Positions 11,268 to 22,591 of a stretch of 64,000 nucleotides of DNA are shown one piece after another. The position numbers were made by a program, and so were the translations under genes. The first letter of the stretch is position 1, and the number at the start of each line of letters is the position of its first letter. Source of the stretch: Lytechinus pictus (Eukaryota; Echinodermata; Echinoidea; Temnopleuroida; Toxopneustidae); the NCBI RefSeq assembly GCF_037042905.1, contig NC_087259.1, positions 20,418,501 to 20,482,500 of the forward strand, given 5' to 3'. The notes under the pieces are model-generated. The model did no database searches and had not been told where the DNA came from. It saw only the letters and a list, made by a program, of their open reading frames with translations.

Positions 11268-12554
11268 CTGGAGAATAAAGAAGAAAAAGAGGAGACAAAA
11301 TATATTATTGCCATCGCATTTATTTTGAATGTGTACATGCATGAAGTATAAATAGTTAAGACAAGAGAAACGTTAGAAATTACCAGAAGGGTTTTCATCA
11401 AAAGATCTGCATTCCATTCCTCAACCGTTCAATATCTTAGATTACAATAAAGAAACCACAATCGCAATTTTCTGGATAAATTTTTCATCCTTAGGATATT
11501 ACAGAGAAGACCAATGTATTATTGTACTACCTATAACTATAAGTTCGCATTCGATTGATACCAGCTAAGATGACTGTCATTTACTTTGTGGTTAATCGCA
11601 ATCAATCAAGATTCCATTTTTAATTTTATGAATATGCTTTTTATTCGAACATTATAATTATCGCTTGCAAAATATAGGCGTAATCGGGAAAATAATGGAG
11701 CAGTGCCAAAAAAAACTCACCCTGAAAAATCTTCCACTCTTCATCACTTGGGCCAAGTTTCCTAATCTCCTGGTTTTGACCTCTTCCTTCGTAGCCTCAT
11801 CCTCCTCGTCATCGAATTCCAGTATATTATCGTCATCGAGGTCGAGTGCGAGGCTCGGTGGACCGAGGGCATTGACGTCTACTGCAGTGAACGCTGCTTT
11901 GCCGAGATGGATTGAGATCTCAGAGGGTTCCTGTCGTCGTAGAGCACGGATTGAGAGGGCGGCCACGGCCATGATGGAGACTGCGAGTGCGATGAGGAGA
12001 GCGGGAGCGATGACGGCTAGTGGTCCAGAGTCAACGGTCTCTTGGTTTTTAGATGATTCGCCAAAAGCTACAGAGATATAGAAAGATAGAAAGGGAACAT
12101 TAATTTTCAATCATCACAATATTATAAAGTACTAGATGGTGACATGACTGTATGCACGATGGTTTATACTTTTTTTTTTTTATTATAGGTAATATTTTCC
12201 GTTAAAGTTTTTAAAAGTTGTAACACACAATGCTAGTTTAACTGTCACGTGACAATTTTTGCGATAATCATTGTCCAAATATATAAAAGAGACTTTCAAC
12301 AGACTGACAAGTTTGACAAGAAAAAAAAACCGTTGAACGACGAACAGGGAATGCAACGAGCAATGATACAAAATCGATAAATTAAGGTGGGTCAATGAAG
12401 CTCCAGCCCAAAGCTGATGTTGAATAAGGATCATTCGATTATTAAATCTATTTGAATTATTTTATTACAAATTACAAGTTCCTAATAAAATCTTACCTTC
12501 TACAATCATTGAAGCCCATACAAGGCACCACGTCGTTATTGATGAACTTTCCAT
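11187..12554 (-). CDS. Small single-pass membrane protein, family not recognised (3 exons)
   Basis: Exons are 12554-12497, 12067-11721 and (tentative) 11267-11187. Donors are GTAAGA and GTGAGT; acceptors are CTGTAG and CTCCAG. The ATG has A at -3 and G at +4. The predicted product is about 161 residues. It has an N-terminal hydrophobic segment (TTWCLVWASMIV, residues 7-18) that reads as a signal peptide and a very short polar ectodomain. One transmembrane helix of about 23 residues follows (LAVIAPALLIALAVSIMAVA), with a basic stop-transfer RALRRQ. The cytoplasmic tail has an acidic patch (DLDDDNILEFDDEEDE). A TATA box and initiator lie about 325-350 bp upstream of the ATG. The first two exons are well supported. 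The last is less so: phase gives 26 residues and a stop, while another frame of the same exon is longer but does not fit the phase. I do not recognise the family. Confidence 0.65.
11721..12067 (-). CDS. Exon 2 of small membrane protein gene (TM helix, acidic tail)
   Basis: 347 bp, opened by TCTCTGTAG and closed by CAGG followed by GTGAGT. Encodes the short ectodomain, the transmembrane helix and the cytoplasmic region. This exon has higher GC and cleaner codon use than its AT-rich surroundings. A 138-codon frame on the opposite strand is its shadow. Confidence 0.7.
12497..12554 (-). CDS. Exon 1 of small membrane protein gene (signal peptide)
   Basis: 58 bp encode MESSSITTWCLVWASMIVE plus the first base of the next codon, which ends the exon in phase 1, usual for signal-peptide exons. 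The donor reads GAAG followed by GTAAGA. The joined codon (G + CT) encodes Ala and enters the frame of exon 2 without a break. Confidence 0.65.
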
Positions 12555-12903
12555 GATGTAAGAGGTATTCCTTGATTAGGGATGGATGATGAAAATAGAT
12601 GATGAGCGATGGGTGCAGTGTGATACCCTCAACTCAAGTTCTCGATCGACAACTGATGTTCCGAGAGCTTGAGCCCGAATATCAACCAGCTATGTACGTC
12701 ACAAAAAAATATCAAACGTCACAGAACACCTTGACAACTTTGCAGTTGTAAAGAATTTGTGTTGATTGACCCGCTTCTGAACGATCCCACGCCCAAGTGC
12801 TTGCCGCGAGAGCCCGCGCGAGAGGTGAAAGATGGAGTTTGGGCAGGAGCGACTCGGGTTCTGCTCTGGCACGAAGTGAGCCCATGCTCTCGCGAAGCAG
12901 CCC

Positions 12904-12911
12904 TTTATATA
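12904..12911 (-). promoter_or_regulatory. TATA box of the minus-strand membrane protein gene
   Basis: On the minus strand the sequence reads GGGTATATAAAGGG. An initiator-like CTCACTTC has its A at about 12877, roughly 30 nt downstream, which is the normal TATA-to-start spacing. A 5' UTR of about 320 nt would run to the ATG at 12554. Confidence 0.6.
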
Positions 12912-12989
12912 CCCGGACCAAAATAACCCAGAATGGAACAAAAGATGGGACAATAGCAGGAACGTATTTCAATATAGTGATTTGCGAAA

Positions 12990-14828
12990 TATTTGCCTTT
13001 CACTAACAGGGCGTGGGCCGACAAAGTTTGGTGGAAGAGTTTGAAAGACCTCTATTGTGTGAATTGCATGGTTGGTGTTCCTTTTGTTTGCGGTTTGCCT
13101 GAGCATACAAGTCTCCAGTTCACACTACGATTATATCTCTTTTGCATGCCGATCGTAATTACAATAAAAACGGTCACACTTAAATTATGCTAACCCAACC
13201 GACGAGATGTTGAATGAGAACCCTCCACTAAGGAGAGTGATCGAAGCGGATTTGGGTTTCCATCTTTGAGGAGTGTGACCGACAAGGGAAGTGAGAATAT
13301 ACACTCCATATTTTCCAAGGATCAGTGTATCCGAAACTCGGCCTACTCCTAGTTGAACTTATCAGGATGTTATTGGCCCGGGTTATTGGTCAAGCATGAC
13401 TTGACGTCACCATGAGAATTATTTATCATTATGATCTTGAAATAATGAAATGTCAATCAGTTTATGAATTTCATTTCATGTGTCAGTTTCCACTTCAAAA
13501 TAAAAACATTTGATGCATTATTATACAAGCATGTAAGTTTATTTCATTTCATTAGTTTCAACTTCAAGATATTATGTGTGATTATGATAATAAAGATTAA
13601 CAATTGAATTTCATTCAATTAAATTCCATTTATTACTTTCCACACGAAGATAAAACTATTTCACACATAATTATACAACCTGAAAAGTTAACTTTGTTGG
13701 AAGGAACATACTAAAAATCACAAAGATGGCTTCTTTGAAAATGATCCATCTCAGACCCTATACTGAAATCATAGAAAAGGTTCTCTATATTCATCATCAT
13801 AGAAGCTGGAGAAAATGATAAATATAACGAAAATATAATTCTAGATTTAAAGTCACCATTTCTTCCAGCTCAACTAAAATAAAGCTTCCACAAACCTTAA
13901 CAATAATATAAGCTATAAATTTCAAGATCTGTTTTTTAATAGTTTACCCTTCATATCCTCATCTTATTAATATATCTGTCTCTATATAATCTGGAACGTT
14001 CAATGTTATATCATTGTCTTATTTATATTTAATTATTGCGAGGTATTGTATTATTTCATCATTAATTATTTATTGTTTTTTGATTGACGTTACATTGCAG
14101 TTAATATTTTGTGAGATATGAAAAATAAACCAAACTGAAACTGAGCTTTCATCCGATCCTCTCAATCCACGTGATCAGTCACACACTCAATTTGATTATC
14201 ATGATCATCCCCAACCAATGAAAAAAATTTACACTTCTGCTCAATTTGAGAACATGATTGTACAAAAATATATTGGTTACTTAAAACTAATACATTGTTC
14301 AGTTCTTTTTTTTTTAAAGGACCTTACATTATTTCGTACAATTTTCTATTAATTCACAATATGTTAAGCTCAGGTTTTCTTTTCCTACTTTTTTTTCATA
14401 GCAAGATATGATGTATCAACAGGTTCAAATTGGTAACTTTTATTTATTTTAGAATGTTCTTATTATTTTCAAACCATCTCATCTTCACCGAGGAAACGGG
14501 TGGGCACTCTTCTGTCAAAATATACAGTCCCATGCACTAATGTGTCTTTCCCTCTTTATAGTCAAAGAATTATTATAGTTCATCTTTCGATTCCTTTATT
14601 TTGTTTTATTATGACACGATATCAGACATGAAATATACCTCAAAGTTTGTTCTTTTCAATTGCACTTAGCTAATAAAAATTCTTTATTTTTGTTGTCCAA
14701 TCGAAGTCGCACACATGGGTCAATTTGGCCGACTCGTATATTGATGGTTGTTGCGTTCTCAAGTAATTTGTAGAATCCGAAGAATGGGTACATTTTTTAT
14801 CAGATGTTCCTCCTCTGATAATCATTAT
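12990..14828. other. Intergenic stretch, no gene recognised
   Basis: AT-rich sequence. Frames of up to 73 codons are present, but none has a recognisable domain or splice context. A TTTCATTTCAT-type word recurs near 13467, 13540 and 13600 as a weak local repeat. Confidence 0.4.
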
Positions 14829-15971
14829 CAGTGGCGTAACTACGGGTGGCATGGGGGACACGTGCCCCCCCCCCCCCAATCGGCTGGCCAAAAAAAAGGG
14901 GGAAAGAGGGAGAAAGGAAGAGAAATATAGTGGGAAAGAAAATATTATTGTTCATTATAATATAATTATGCATAATTACATAAGAAATATTTTTCCATAA
15001 CTGTATGAAACATAATTTGCTCAGGGTCTATGTCTTCATTGTTCCTGCTGCTTGCACTGTCTGTTTAACGAGATATATAATCCTGTTGTACTAAAACCTC
15101 CCGTTTTCAAGTCAATATACACCAAATACATGTATATTTCCTCGCACTTCGAATTATTATTGTTTTATGTAGTGACATATGCTTCTTTTTCACGACTACT
15201 TAAAGTGATTGCCCCATTTTAAGGTCTTAATATAACACATTTCCTGTCCGAGCCTACGTTCGCAATGGTGGATTGGTGAGATATGTCTGCTCTCCATGAA
15301 TTCCTAAAATCAGTCCTTAAAATGTCCCTTTTCTGATCTAAATATCAAAAATTTTCAGCTCGCGCTTCGCGCTCGCATCATTTGGTTAGTGAAATACGTA
15401 TGGTCTTAGTGGATTCCAACAAACGAGCCTTAGAATGACCCTCTTCAGGTCTGAATTTCCAAAATTTTCAGCTCGCTCTTCGCGCTCGCAATATTTGATC
15501 AGTGAGATGCGTATGTTATTCATGATTACAATGACTACAATTGCTTCACGTGGTTAGATGTAATTCTTACCAAATCAGCAAGCGCTTGGCACTCGTATTA
15601 CATGACTATGGTGAGATATGTATACTCTTAATGTATTCCTAAAATATAGTCCTTTTTGGGGTCAATATCTACAAAAATTTCAACTCGCGCTTCGCGCTCG
15701 CATTGTTTAGCGAGACAGGTATGTATCATGATCACAAAAAATTGATTATAATGTCCCTTTTTAGGTCTGAATATCAAAAATTTTCAGCTCGCGCTTCGCG
15801 CTCGCATTGTTTGATCAGTGAGATACATATCCGTTTAATGGCACTGTCCTTAAAATATCTCTATTAGGTCAGTATACCTGGCAACTGAGCGGGCTTCGCG
15901 CGCTCACAAAGTGACTCAAAATTTTTGCCGGTGCCCCCCCCCCCTATGCCGTGACCCACGGTACGCCACTG
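14829..15971. mobile_element. Non-autonomous hAT-like element with 8-bp target duplication
   Basis: The element starts CAGTGGCGTAACTACGGG and ends in the reverse complement of CAGTGGCGTACCGTGGG. The flanks are a perfect 8-bp direct repeat, ATCATTAT, at 14821-14828 and 15972-15979. Eight-base duplications and CAG-type ends are the hAT hallmark. C-tracts lie just inside both ends. The centre holds about six units of roughly 105 bp built around GCTCGCGCTTCGCGCTCGC, and no transposase is visible. Confidence 0.85.
15356..15910 (+). repeat. ~105-bp tandem units inside the hAT-like element
   Basis: Units with a CAGCTCGCGCTTCGCGCTCG core start near 15356, 15467, 15575 (degenerate), 15681, 15783 and 15887 (degenerate), at spacings of about 102-111 bp. 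Each is followed by a GATCAGTGAGATACGTATG-like segment. Confidence 0.75.
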
Positions 15972-16382
15972 ATCATTATAAATAAAATGATTGAAAGCAT
16001 TGGAGGAACAGAATATAGTGGAAATTATCACTTGTTTCTTACTTGTTACTTCTCACTTTTTATGAAGTTAAAAGCAATTATTAACAGCAACAAAATTTTA
16101 TGACTACAAGAATAATACTGCTAGTTCCATAGTAATTCTCCCTATTCCTGCTTGATTTCGTTGGTGTATAGTGGAATGTGGATTTGTATGGTATCTGTTT
16201 GTGTACTTTGTTACAAGTCGATTATGATGATCACAATACAGTTTTCAGGGATATAATGCATAATATTCATGGAATATTGTGAAAGCGAATGTGCATAGTT
16301 TAGAAACCACACGTCAACACGAAATACAGGATATGGTATCTGATTTTTGTTTATTATTTTTTAAATCTTTTTTTCTTTATTT

Positions 16383-16485
16383 CATGGACCTGGCCACGGA
16401 GGATTGTCTATTGTTACTGGGGGTGCTGTGACAATGCTCAGCACCCCCAGTAACAATAGAATAATCCTCCGTGGAGAGGTCCATG
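16383..16485. repeat. Strong hairpin with ~46-bp arms
   Basis: The arms run from CATGGACCTGGCCACGGAGG to CCTCCGTGGAGAGGTCCATG around a loop of about 10 nt (near 16429-16439). They contain the near-perfect pair ATTGTTACTGGGGGTGCTG / CAGCACCCCCAGTAACAAT. Such a short loop fits a snap-back repeat or a hairpin RNA precursor. The sequence alone does not decide between them. Confidence 0.7.
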
Positions 16486-16719
16486 CTTTATTTCCCAGTT
16501 AATAAGAAAAATATATTCCGGAATTCCGGAACAATTTCGTTAATATCCAAGCACTATTTAGTTATTTTGCAAACCACTGTCCACATAATGTGGTATAGTT
16601 CGTCTCGTAATAAACCACCAAAATATATTGTAGTGAATTTCTGTAATTATGCTTTTCTTCCAATATAACTTTTTTTTACAGCAACTGTTACCAAATGCCA
16701 TTCCCTCTTTTAATTGTTT

Positions 16720-17335
16720 TATTTCTCCTTTTTTTTTGGGGGGGGGGGGTGCCTAAGAAAACGGCAGACCCATTTTTCCAGTGCAATTTCTTTCCCCATT
16801 GGGCATCTCCTCCAAGATCTTTTCTCTCCCCCCCCCCCCTTTTCTTCCTTTCTTTCTTTCTCTCTCTAACACTGGCGCCCAGATGGCCGAGGAGGGGGCG
16901 TTGCTTGGGGCCATGAATCCACCCCCCCCCGCCAGAAAACTCACAACCAAGCAAGAAAAAAAAAGGAGAAAAGGAGAGGAAAACGGGTAAAAGGGTGATA
17001 TATCAAATCGCCATTTTTCTAAATATTTTATGTCAAAATTATGTAGGCCCTAACAAAATTTGATCTTTATTTTTTAAAATATCTAAATTTGCACCCCCTC
17101 GCTTCGCTCGCCTTTTGGCCCAAAACACTAATGCTCTCTAAGGGAATTTCTTCGACCTTTATCTACCCGACTCCACAAATTGTACCCCCTCCCCCCCCCC
17201 CCCCCCCCCACACACTCTCACCACCCCCCCCCCCCCTCTCTCGATCTCCCTTTCTCTCTCTACTATTTTCATCTCTTCAATCCGGTTTCTTAGACTTTCT
17301 CTCTCTTTTTCTCTATAAATATAAGTGTATTCCAA
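16720..17335. repeat. Low-complexity poly-G, poly-C and CT-rich tracts
   Basis: Long G runs (16736-16749), C runs (16828-16838, 17186-17208, 17222-17236) and CT-rich DNA make up most of this stretch. A CTCGCTTCGCTCGCC word (17098-17112) resembles the repeats in the hAT-like element. Proline- and serine-rich frames here are artefacts. Confidence 0.7.
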
Positions 17336-18069
17336 TATGAATTACATCTTTTTTAATCCCTTGCCTCCCAAGATATATTCTCCACTCGTCATTTCCCACA
17401 TTTCCTTCTATCTCTCCCGTCCTTGTTTTTGTCCACTTTTATTCCACCATACCAAACTTACACAGCAGTCTTTTTTAAGCCTCAACTGAACCATGGCCCT
17501 GGGAAGTAGTGGTACTGGGTGTCGATACCCCATTTGTGGAGGGGTTTGACAAAAATCGTATTCATTGGGGAGTGAAAAACATTTTTTTTTATTCTTGTCA
17601 AATTACTTGTCAAAAGTCACATTCATTCCTTAATGAAGACATTTTTACCTGTCATTTTTTTTAACATACAAGCATCACCTCTTAGAATTATAAAAACGTT
17701 CCCATGTCCCTGAACTGATCTCACTCACAAACACATGCTAATCTTAACCAATCCAAAAGTGTATTGTAGATAAAATCCTTTTAAAAAACGTAAACAGACA
17801 CCATGTACTTCATGAGAACCACAAGGCAAACATTATCATGACATCAAGCGTGAAATGTTGAAGTGTGAGAATTGGAACATAACTGTCGCGAACACGAAAA
17901 CTGGGCCCATCTACACAAAACTAAGGAATCGATTGATCATTGCACAAACGATTTTCTTGATTGATGGCATTGATCAAATTATTATGTGCAATTATTTATG
18001 TAAAACAGTATGATTAATTTCTAAGATGTGTGTATCATGGCCTTAGAAGGAATGTTGATCATCACAGCC

Positions 18070-18345
18070 ACTCGCAGATCCAGGGGGCACAGGCGGCCCG
18101 CCCCCCCCCCCCCCGTTTGGGAGGCACAATTAAAATTTTACATTTAAAATGCCGTTAAAACAGAAGTGCCTCCCCCCCCCCCTCCTTTGAAATTGAAGCC
18201 CTTTTTTGTGCTTGTCATTTTTTTTCGTGGACGACATACCCGTAATTTTTTGTTAAAACCTTTTTTCTTTTTTTTTGCTTGTCAAATTTTTCCTCGGGAA
18301 AATGTGCCCCCCCCCCCCTTCGAAAAATCCTGGATCCGCCCCTGA
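18070..18345. mobile_element. Degenerate hAT-like fragment with C-tracts
   Basis: The right end reads as the reverse complement of CAGGGGCGGATCCAGGATTT, a typical hAT terminal inverted repeat in animal genomes. The left end keeps GCAGATCCAGGGGGCAC. C-runs sit near both ends and in the middle. No clear target duplication remains. Confidence 0.5.
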
Positions 18346-19026
18346 TAACAGCAAAGAAATATTATCCATGGTTACGGGACGGTAGAACTAAAGTAGAAGT
18401 TATTACAACATAATAATCAAACACTGTTCCAACCCTGTAGTCGTAATAATATTGTGTGAAATGACCTTCCTTTTTGTTATTATAGGATAATGGTTGATTC
18501 GTTGTCAGGCTTCTATTTTCCCTGTTGATTCCATCCATTATAGAAATAGCCACAAATACGTATTTGTGATTAACAGTATCAAAACAAATTTCTGTAATGC
18601 TTTTTCAGAAAGTGGATGAGAAGGCATGTTGGCCATGGCCATTTACTGGACCCATTCCTTACCAAGGCTATACGGTCTACGAAATATGTCTAAATCATTT
18701 TATTTCTTTCTGTACAGTTTTTCTTGCTTTTTGAAAGTGACAGAAAAATAATTAAAAGTAAAATCCTTTAAACGTTGACTGTCACACAAATCCATGTAGG
18801 CCTTGATCAATTTTGAAATAAAAAGTAGTTTTTATGGATTTGGGGACATAACTATTCCTCTAAAAAAAAGATTTAGGTATTTTTTAACCCTTGTCATTTT
18901 TTTTTTTGGGGGGGGGGCACAAAGGATATATTTATAATTTGTTGACCTTAATTAATTTTCAATATATTGTTATACTACTTTGATAACTTTTTGACCAACA
19001 AAATTGAGCTTTTACACGTACATGTA

Positions 19027-19654
19027 TTAAAGGGATGGTCCAGGCTGGAGTAATTTATATCTCAATAAATAAAGTAAAATTCACAAAGCAAAATGCTGAA
19101 AATTTGATCAAAATCGGATAACAAATAACGAAGTTATTGAATTTAAAATGTTTGCATTATGGCCGGTGAAACAGCTCTTGGCATGTTTCTATGAATATTC
19201 ATATATAGGTGGGCTGATGAAGTCATATCCCCTCTTGTTCTTTTGTATTTTATTATATGAAATTAGGTTTGTTCAAAAAAAATTCTACCAAGATCAAAAA
19301 CAATTGGATTGACAACTGATTATGTGCATTTATTTAGTAATTTATTGCCGCAACTTATTTCATCATAAAGGAGACACAGACAAATCATTTACACATGTAT
19401 GAAATGATGAAACATTTGTGATTTCATATAATAACATAAGAAAAAGGAAAGTTAGTGGGGATGCGACATCATCAGCCCACCTAATGAATATTCATGACGA
19501 TGATATAACTGTTTCACAAAATATTGATAAACTTTAAAATTCAATAACTTCGTTATTTCTCATCCGATTTTGATAAAAAATTTAGCATTTTGGTCTGTGA
19601 ATTGTACTCTATTTATTCAGATATAAATATTTTCAGCCCGGAACATCCCTTTAA
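19027..19654. mobile_element. Palindromic TTAA-flanked MITE-like element 1
   Basis: Starts TTAAAGGGATGGTCCAGGCTG and ends CAGCCCGGAACATCCCTTTAA. The arms mirror each other through CAAAATCGGAT / ATCCGATTTTG, AACGAAGTTATTGAATT / AATTCAATAACTTCGTT and GGTGGGCTGATGA / TCATCAGCCCACC. No protein is encoded. TTAA at both ends suggests a piggyBac-type target, which is inference. Confidence 0.7.
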
Positions 19655-19953
19655 TATAGATATAATAATTTAGGATCTTACGCCTTCTTCAGTAAACACA
19701 ATGGTAGACCTATGTAAAATATTTTATTCTTCACGACAAACTGATACTTGTATGAATTTATGTTTCCAAAAAATGTAGAAATTTGTGAAATGGAAGAAAA
19801 TAAATATTTATTTGAATTGAATTGAATTTAGTAATTGAAAATGTTGAGAATCTGCATAAACTCTCTCATTATCTACGTTCCCACGGTTACGACTTTTTCT
19901 CGCCCGGTCTCACCCTAAATATCTGTGACATTGATAAATTTTGAATAACATCA

Positions 19954-20258
19954 GAGCCCCGTCTTACAAAGAGTCGCGATTGATCCGATCAATCGCAACT
20001 ATGGACGGCTAGCAACGTCAACATCTATTATGCATGTTTGTTCAAAATATTTTGAAGCTATGATGTATATTCATGCAGTTGTTTTCTTGAAAGTTCCCTG
20101 TGCTTCTCTTTGTTTACAAAGGACATTGTGCAAATTTCCTGTAGAAAAAATTATGATATTGATGAACGTTTTTGTGTATATTATTTACCCCAAGAAAGGA
20201 TCACCAGTCGTTCTTAAAGTCGCTCTTAACTTACGAACAGCTTTCTGCAACGGCCCCC
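19954..20258 (-). mobile_element. Copy of a ~285-bp CAGGGCCC-ended MITE family (reverse, 3' part altered)
   Basis: Begins AGAGCCCCGTCTTACAAAGAG and continues GATTGATCCGATCAATCGCAA and CTAGCAACGTCAACATCTA. These match, in reverse orientation, the right half of the copies at 35403-35672 and 38406-38690. The far end is replaced by TTTCTGCAACGGCCCCC, which belongs to another palindromic family. Confidence 0.55.
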
Positions 20259-20260
20259 AG

Positions 20261-20410
20261 GGGCCCGTTGCAGAAAGAGTTGCGTTTAATTAAAACGCAA
20301 GTCAAAAAATCAATCGCAAGTCCCAAATGCGCGCTGTTGATTGGTTGAAAATCAAGTTACGCGGGATTTTTTTAGTTGCGATTGATTGCATCTCTTTCTG
20401 CAACGGGCCC
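20261..20410. mobile_element. 150-bp palindromic MITE-like repeat
   Basis: The ends are GGGCCCGTTGCAGAAAGAG and CTCTTTCTGCAACGGGCCC, exact inverted repeats of 19 bp. The centre contains a TGATTGGTTG word, as in several other short palindromes of this window. Confidence 0.7.
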
Positions 20411-20422
20411 CGTATACCCCCA

Positions 20423-20475
20423 TAATAACAACAATAATAATTTTAATAATAATAATAATAATGATAATAATAATC
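20423..20475. repeat. AAT microsatellite
   Basis: Mostly AAT/ATA triplets with a few interruptions over about 50 bp. Confidence 0.85.
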
Positions 20476-21504
20476 CCCATCGCAAACTTTCAAGCTCATA
20501 AAAAGTTTTACTAAGTTTCGGAATGTGGTTTTAAAGTAGAAAGTTCATGGGTCTCATTCCACGTAAAGGCCAATAAATATCTTCCTTTGACATGGGGATC
20601 GGAGAATAAAGAAAATGAAAATAATTTGAATGGACAGGAATGGACAGCTTTCAGAAATGATTAGAATGGAATCCCGAAAGAGAAAGAGTGAAAAGGGGGA
20701 AGGGGTTGGTGGTTTGCGTTTCAAACGTGAGGGGGAGACATGCTGAAATTAGGAAAAGAGCCATTGATTTTTTTTTACGCACATTAGTAGCTTGCTTTTC
20801 GCTCCGATTGACGTACGATGACTCATTCAGCTCCGCCCATACGCCTGACTACCGAACGGCGTCCCCGTTGATACGCTACGACGTTACGAGCGCAAGATAT
20901 CCGTTAGAATTCCATAACATTTAAATTGTATTGTTGCCTGTGAAAAAAGGGTTTTAACTGTTATATGTTAGGGAAAAAATTTCTACAATGGATTTCAGAT
21001 GATTCTCTACAATTTGCTGAAGTAAAGGGCGAATCTGTGAATGGAGAATCCTCATTTGAATGGTAAGATTACCGTAGCAGTGAACGAAAGAGAAAGTGTC
21101 AGTAATTTTGCTAATCTATTTGGTTGCTGCTTCGTGTGACGCAAGTTGGGAGCCCAGTCCCACATGTCGTTATCTACGTGTGGTGATTGAAGCTGTGACT
21201 GTGTTTTTGTTTACTAAATAGGTTCATTATTGCGGACTGAAATAATCGCTAACTTTATAGAGGGTATTCATTTGTCTCGCAATCTACTATGGTCAACAAG
21301 GAAATTCGTGATCACTCTCGCAAAAAGTGTTCACTACACTAGCTTACAAATACAAGTTCACGAGCTTTCGAGTGCCGCTGCAACTCTTTATCATTTAATA
21401 TCAAGTGACGAAAATTATCTGACATGTCTGATAGTGATAACGTAGTCTATTTATATTAATCCCCAGGACCGTACGCGGGAACAATAGGTGGGCACTGATC
21501 CGTT

Positions 21505-21560
21505 GTGTGATTGGTCGGGCGTTTCACCAATCAGTGCATCGATGTACGGGGCGGGCGGTG
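21505..21560 (+). promoter_or_regulatory. Possible TATA-less promoter (CCAAT and GC box)
   Basis: An inverted CCAAT (ATTGG, 21510-21514), a direct CCAAT (21527-21531) and a GC box GGGGCGGG (21548-21555) lie within 46 bp. This is the only such cluster upstream of the large plus-strand gene. The CCAAT pair could instead be the centre of a short palindromic repeat, so this is a weak call. Confidence 0.25.
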
Positions 21561-21599
21561 TTTTTTGTTTGTTTTGTTTTGTTTTGTTTTTTTGCTTTA

Positions 21600-22237
21600 A
21601 CTTAAAACTAACAAGTTAAAGGCGGTCGTGGTTGTGATACGTTTTTTAAAGTGAAGAAAATAAGAATGAGGAAATTGAGCTTGTTGAGAAAATTAAAAGA
21701 AAGAAAGTGGAGAAGAAGTCTTAGTTTCATTTCAAGAAGGAAGAATGTTCAGTTCATTTTTAATGTCATTGCAAAAAAAAAAAACTTGTCTTTTCATTTT
21801 CAGAACTTAGAGAATCAGAATCTTGAGTTCATCATGAGAATGAAATATATGTATTATTTGTATGCGCGTATCGAGTGGACCTTCCTAATATAATAGCAAC
21901 ACTGATGTGTGTTGCTGCCCTCTACGTTCGTTGCATACAATGTTTTGAAATCGGCCGTGAATAATACGTGTGAGGAATTTGATACTGGCCCAAAATCACA
22001 AATTTTGAGGATAACCGGAGGATGGACACGGAGTGAAATACGAGTGTAGAGTAAGATATTAAGCTATTTATCTTTCTCGTTATATTTTTTTTCTGTAATT
22101 TTTACAATAAACCATCATTTCATCCCACCTTTGTGACTCGGTATATCCGAAATTGTTCACGGTCCCGAAGTTCGGGTAGGTGGAGCGTAGTGTAGCGGTA
22201 GTGAAGTGGAGTGGAGCTTGCACGAACTTCGCCTGAG
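21600..22237 (+). other. Possible 5' UTR exon of the EGF/LamG gene
   Basis: A good donor (CCTGAG followed by GTAAAC) sits at 22238, downstream of the GC box. The next strong acceptor on this strand is TTTTCTTTTCAG at 25075, which opens the first coding exon. The start of the exon is unknown. This is inference from signal spacing only. Confidence 0.2.
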
Positions 22238-22371
22238 GTAAACTATGGTATGCCAATGCTGTACATTAAATATCACGTTTGTTACCAAAATTACTAATTT
22301 CCATACAGTTGGAATTTATTTTTCATTAGTAACTTGGGAATAATTTTTGTATTCACCAGAGCGCTCAAAAA

Positions 22372-22591
22372 CTTAAATTTTGGGCATATTTTTGTGTACG
22401 CCCTCTATTAGTGGAAAGTAATATGGCAAGAAAATTTAATTTTTCAATCTCTATTTTTAATTAAGAAAAAAAAAAAAAAACTTGAATTTTGGGCATATTT
22501 TTGCGTACGCCCTCTATTGGGGGAAAGTAATATGGCAAGAAAATTTTAATTTTTCAATCTCTATTTTCAATTAAGAAAAAAATAATTTAAA
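22372..22591 (+). repeat. Tandem duplication, two ~110-bp copies
   Basis: TTGGGCATATTTTTGTGTACGCCCTCTATT and the following GGAAAGTAATATGGCAAG block occur twice in a row, separated by a poly-A run (about 22466-22481). A few substitutions separate the copies. Sequences longer than 20 bases are shortened here to their starts. Confidence 0.85.

Noticed and set aside
11665..12081. Plus-strand 138-codon frame
   Set aside because: Shadow of exon 2 of the minus-strand membrane protein gene, which has splice sites, a TM helix and a promoter.
12699..13006. Overlapping frames around the TATA box
   Set aside because: They cover the promoter and 5' UTR of the minus-strand gene; no domain or conserved start.
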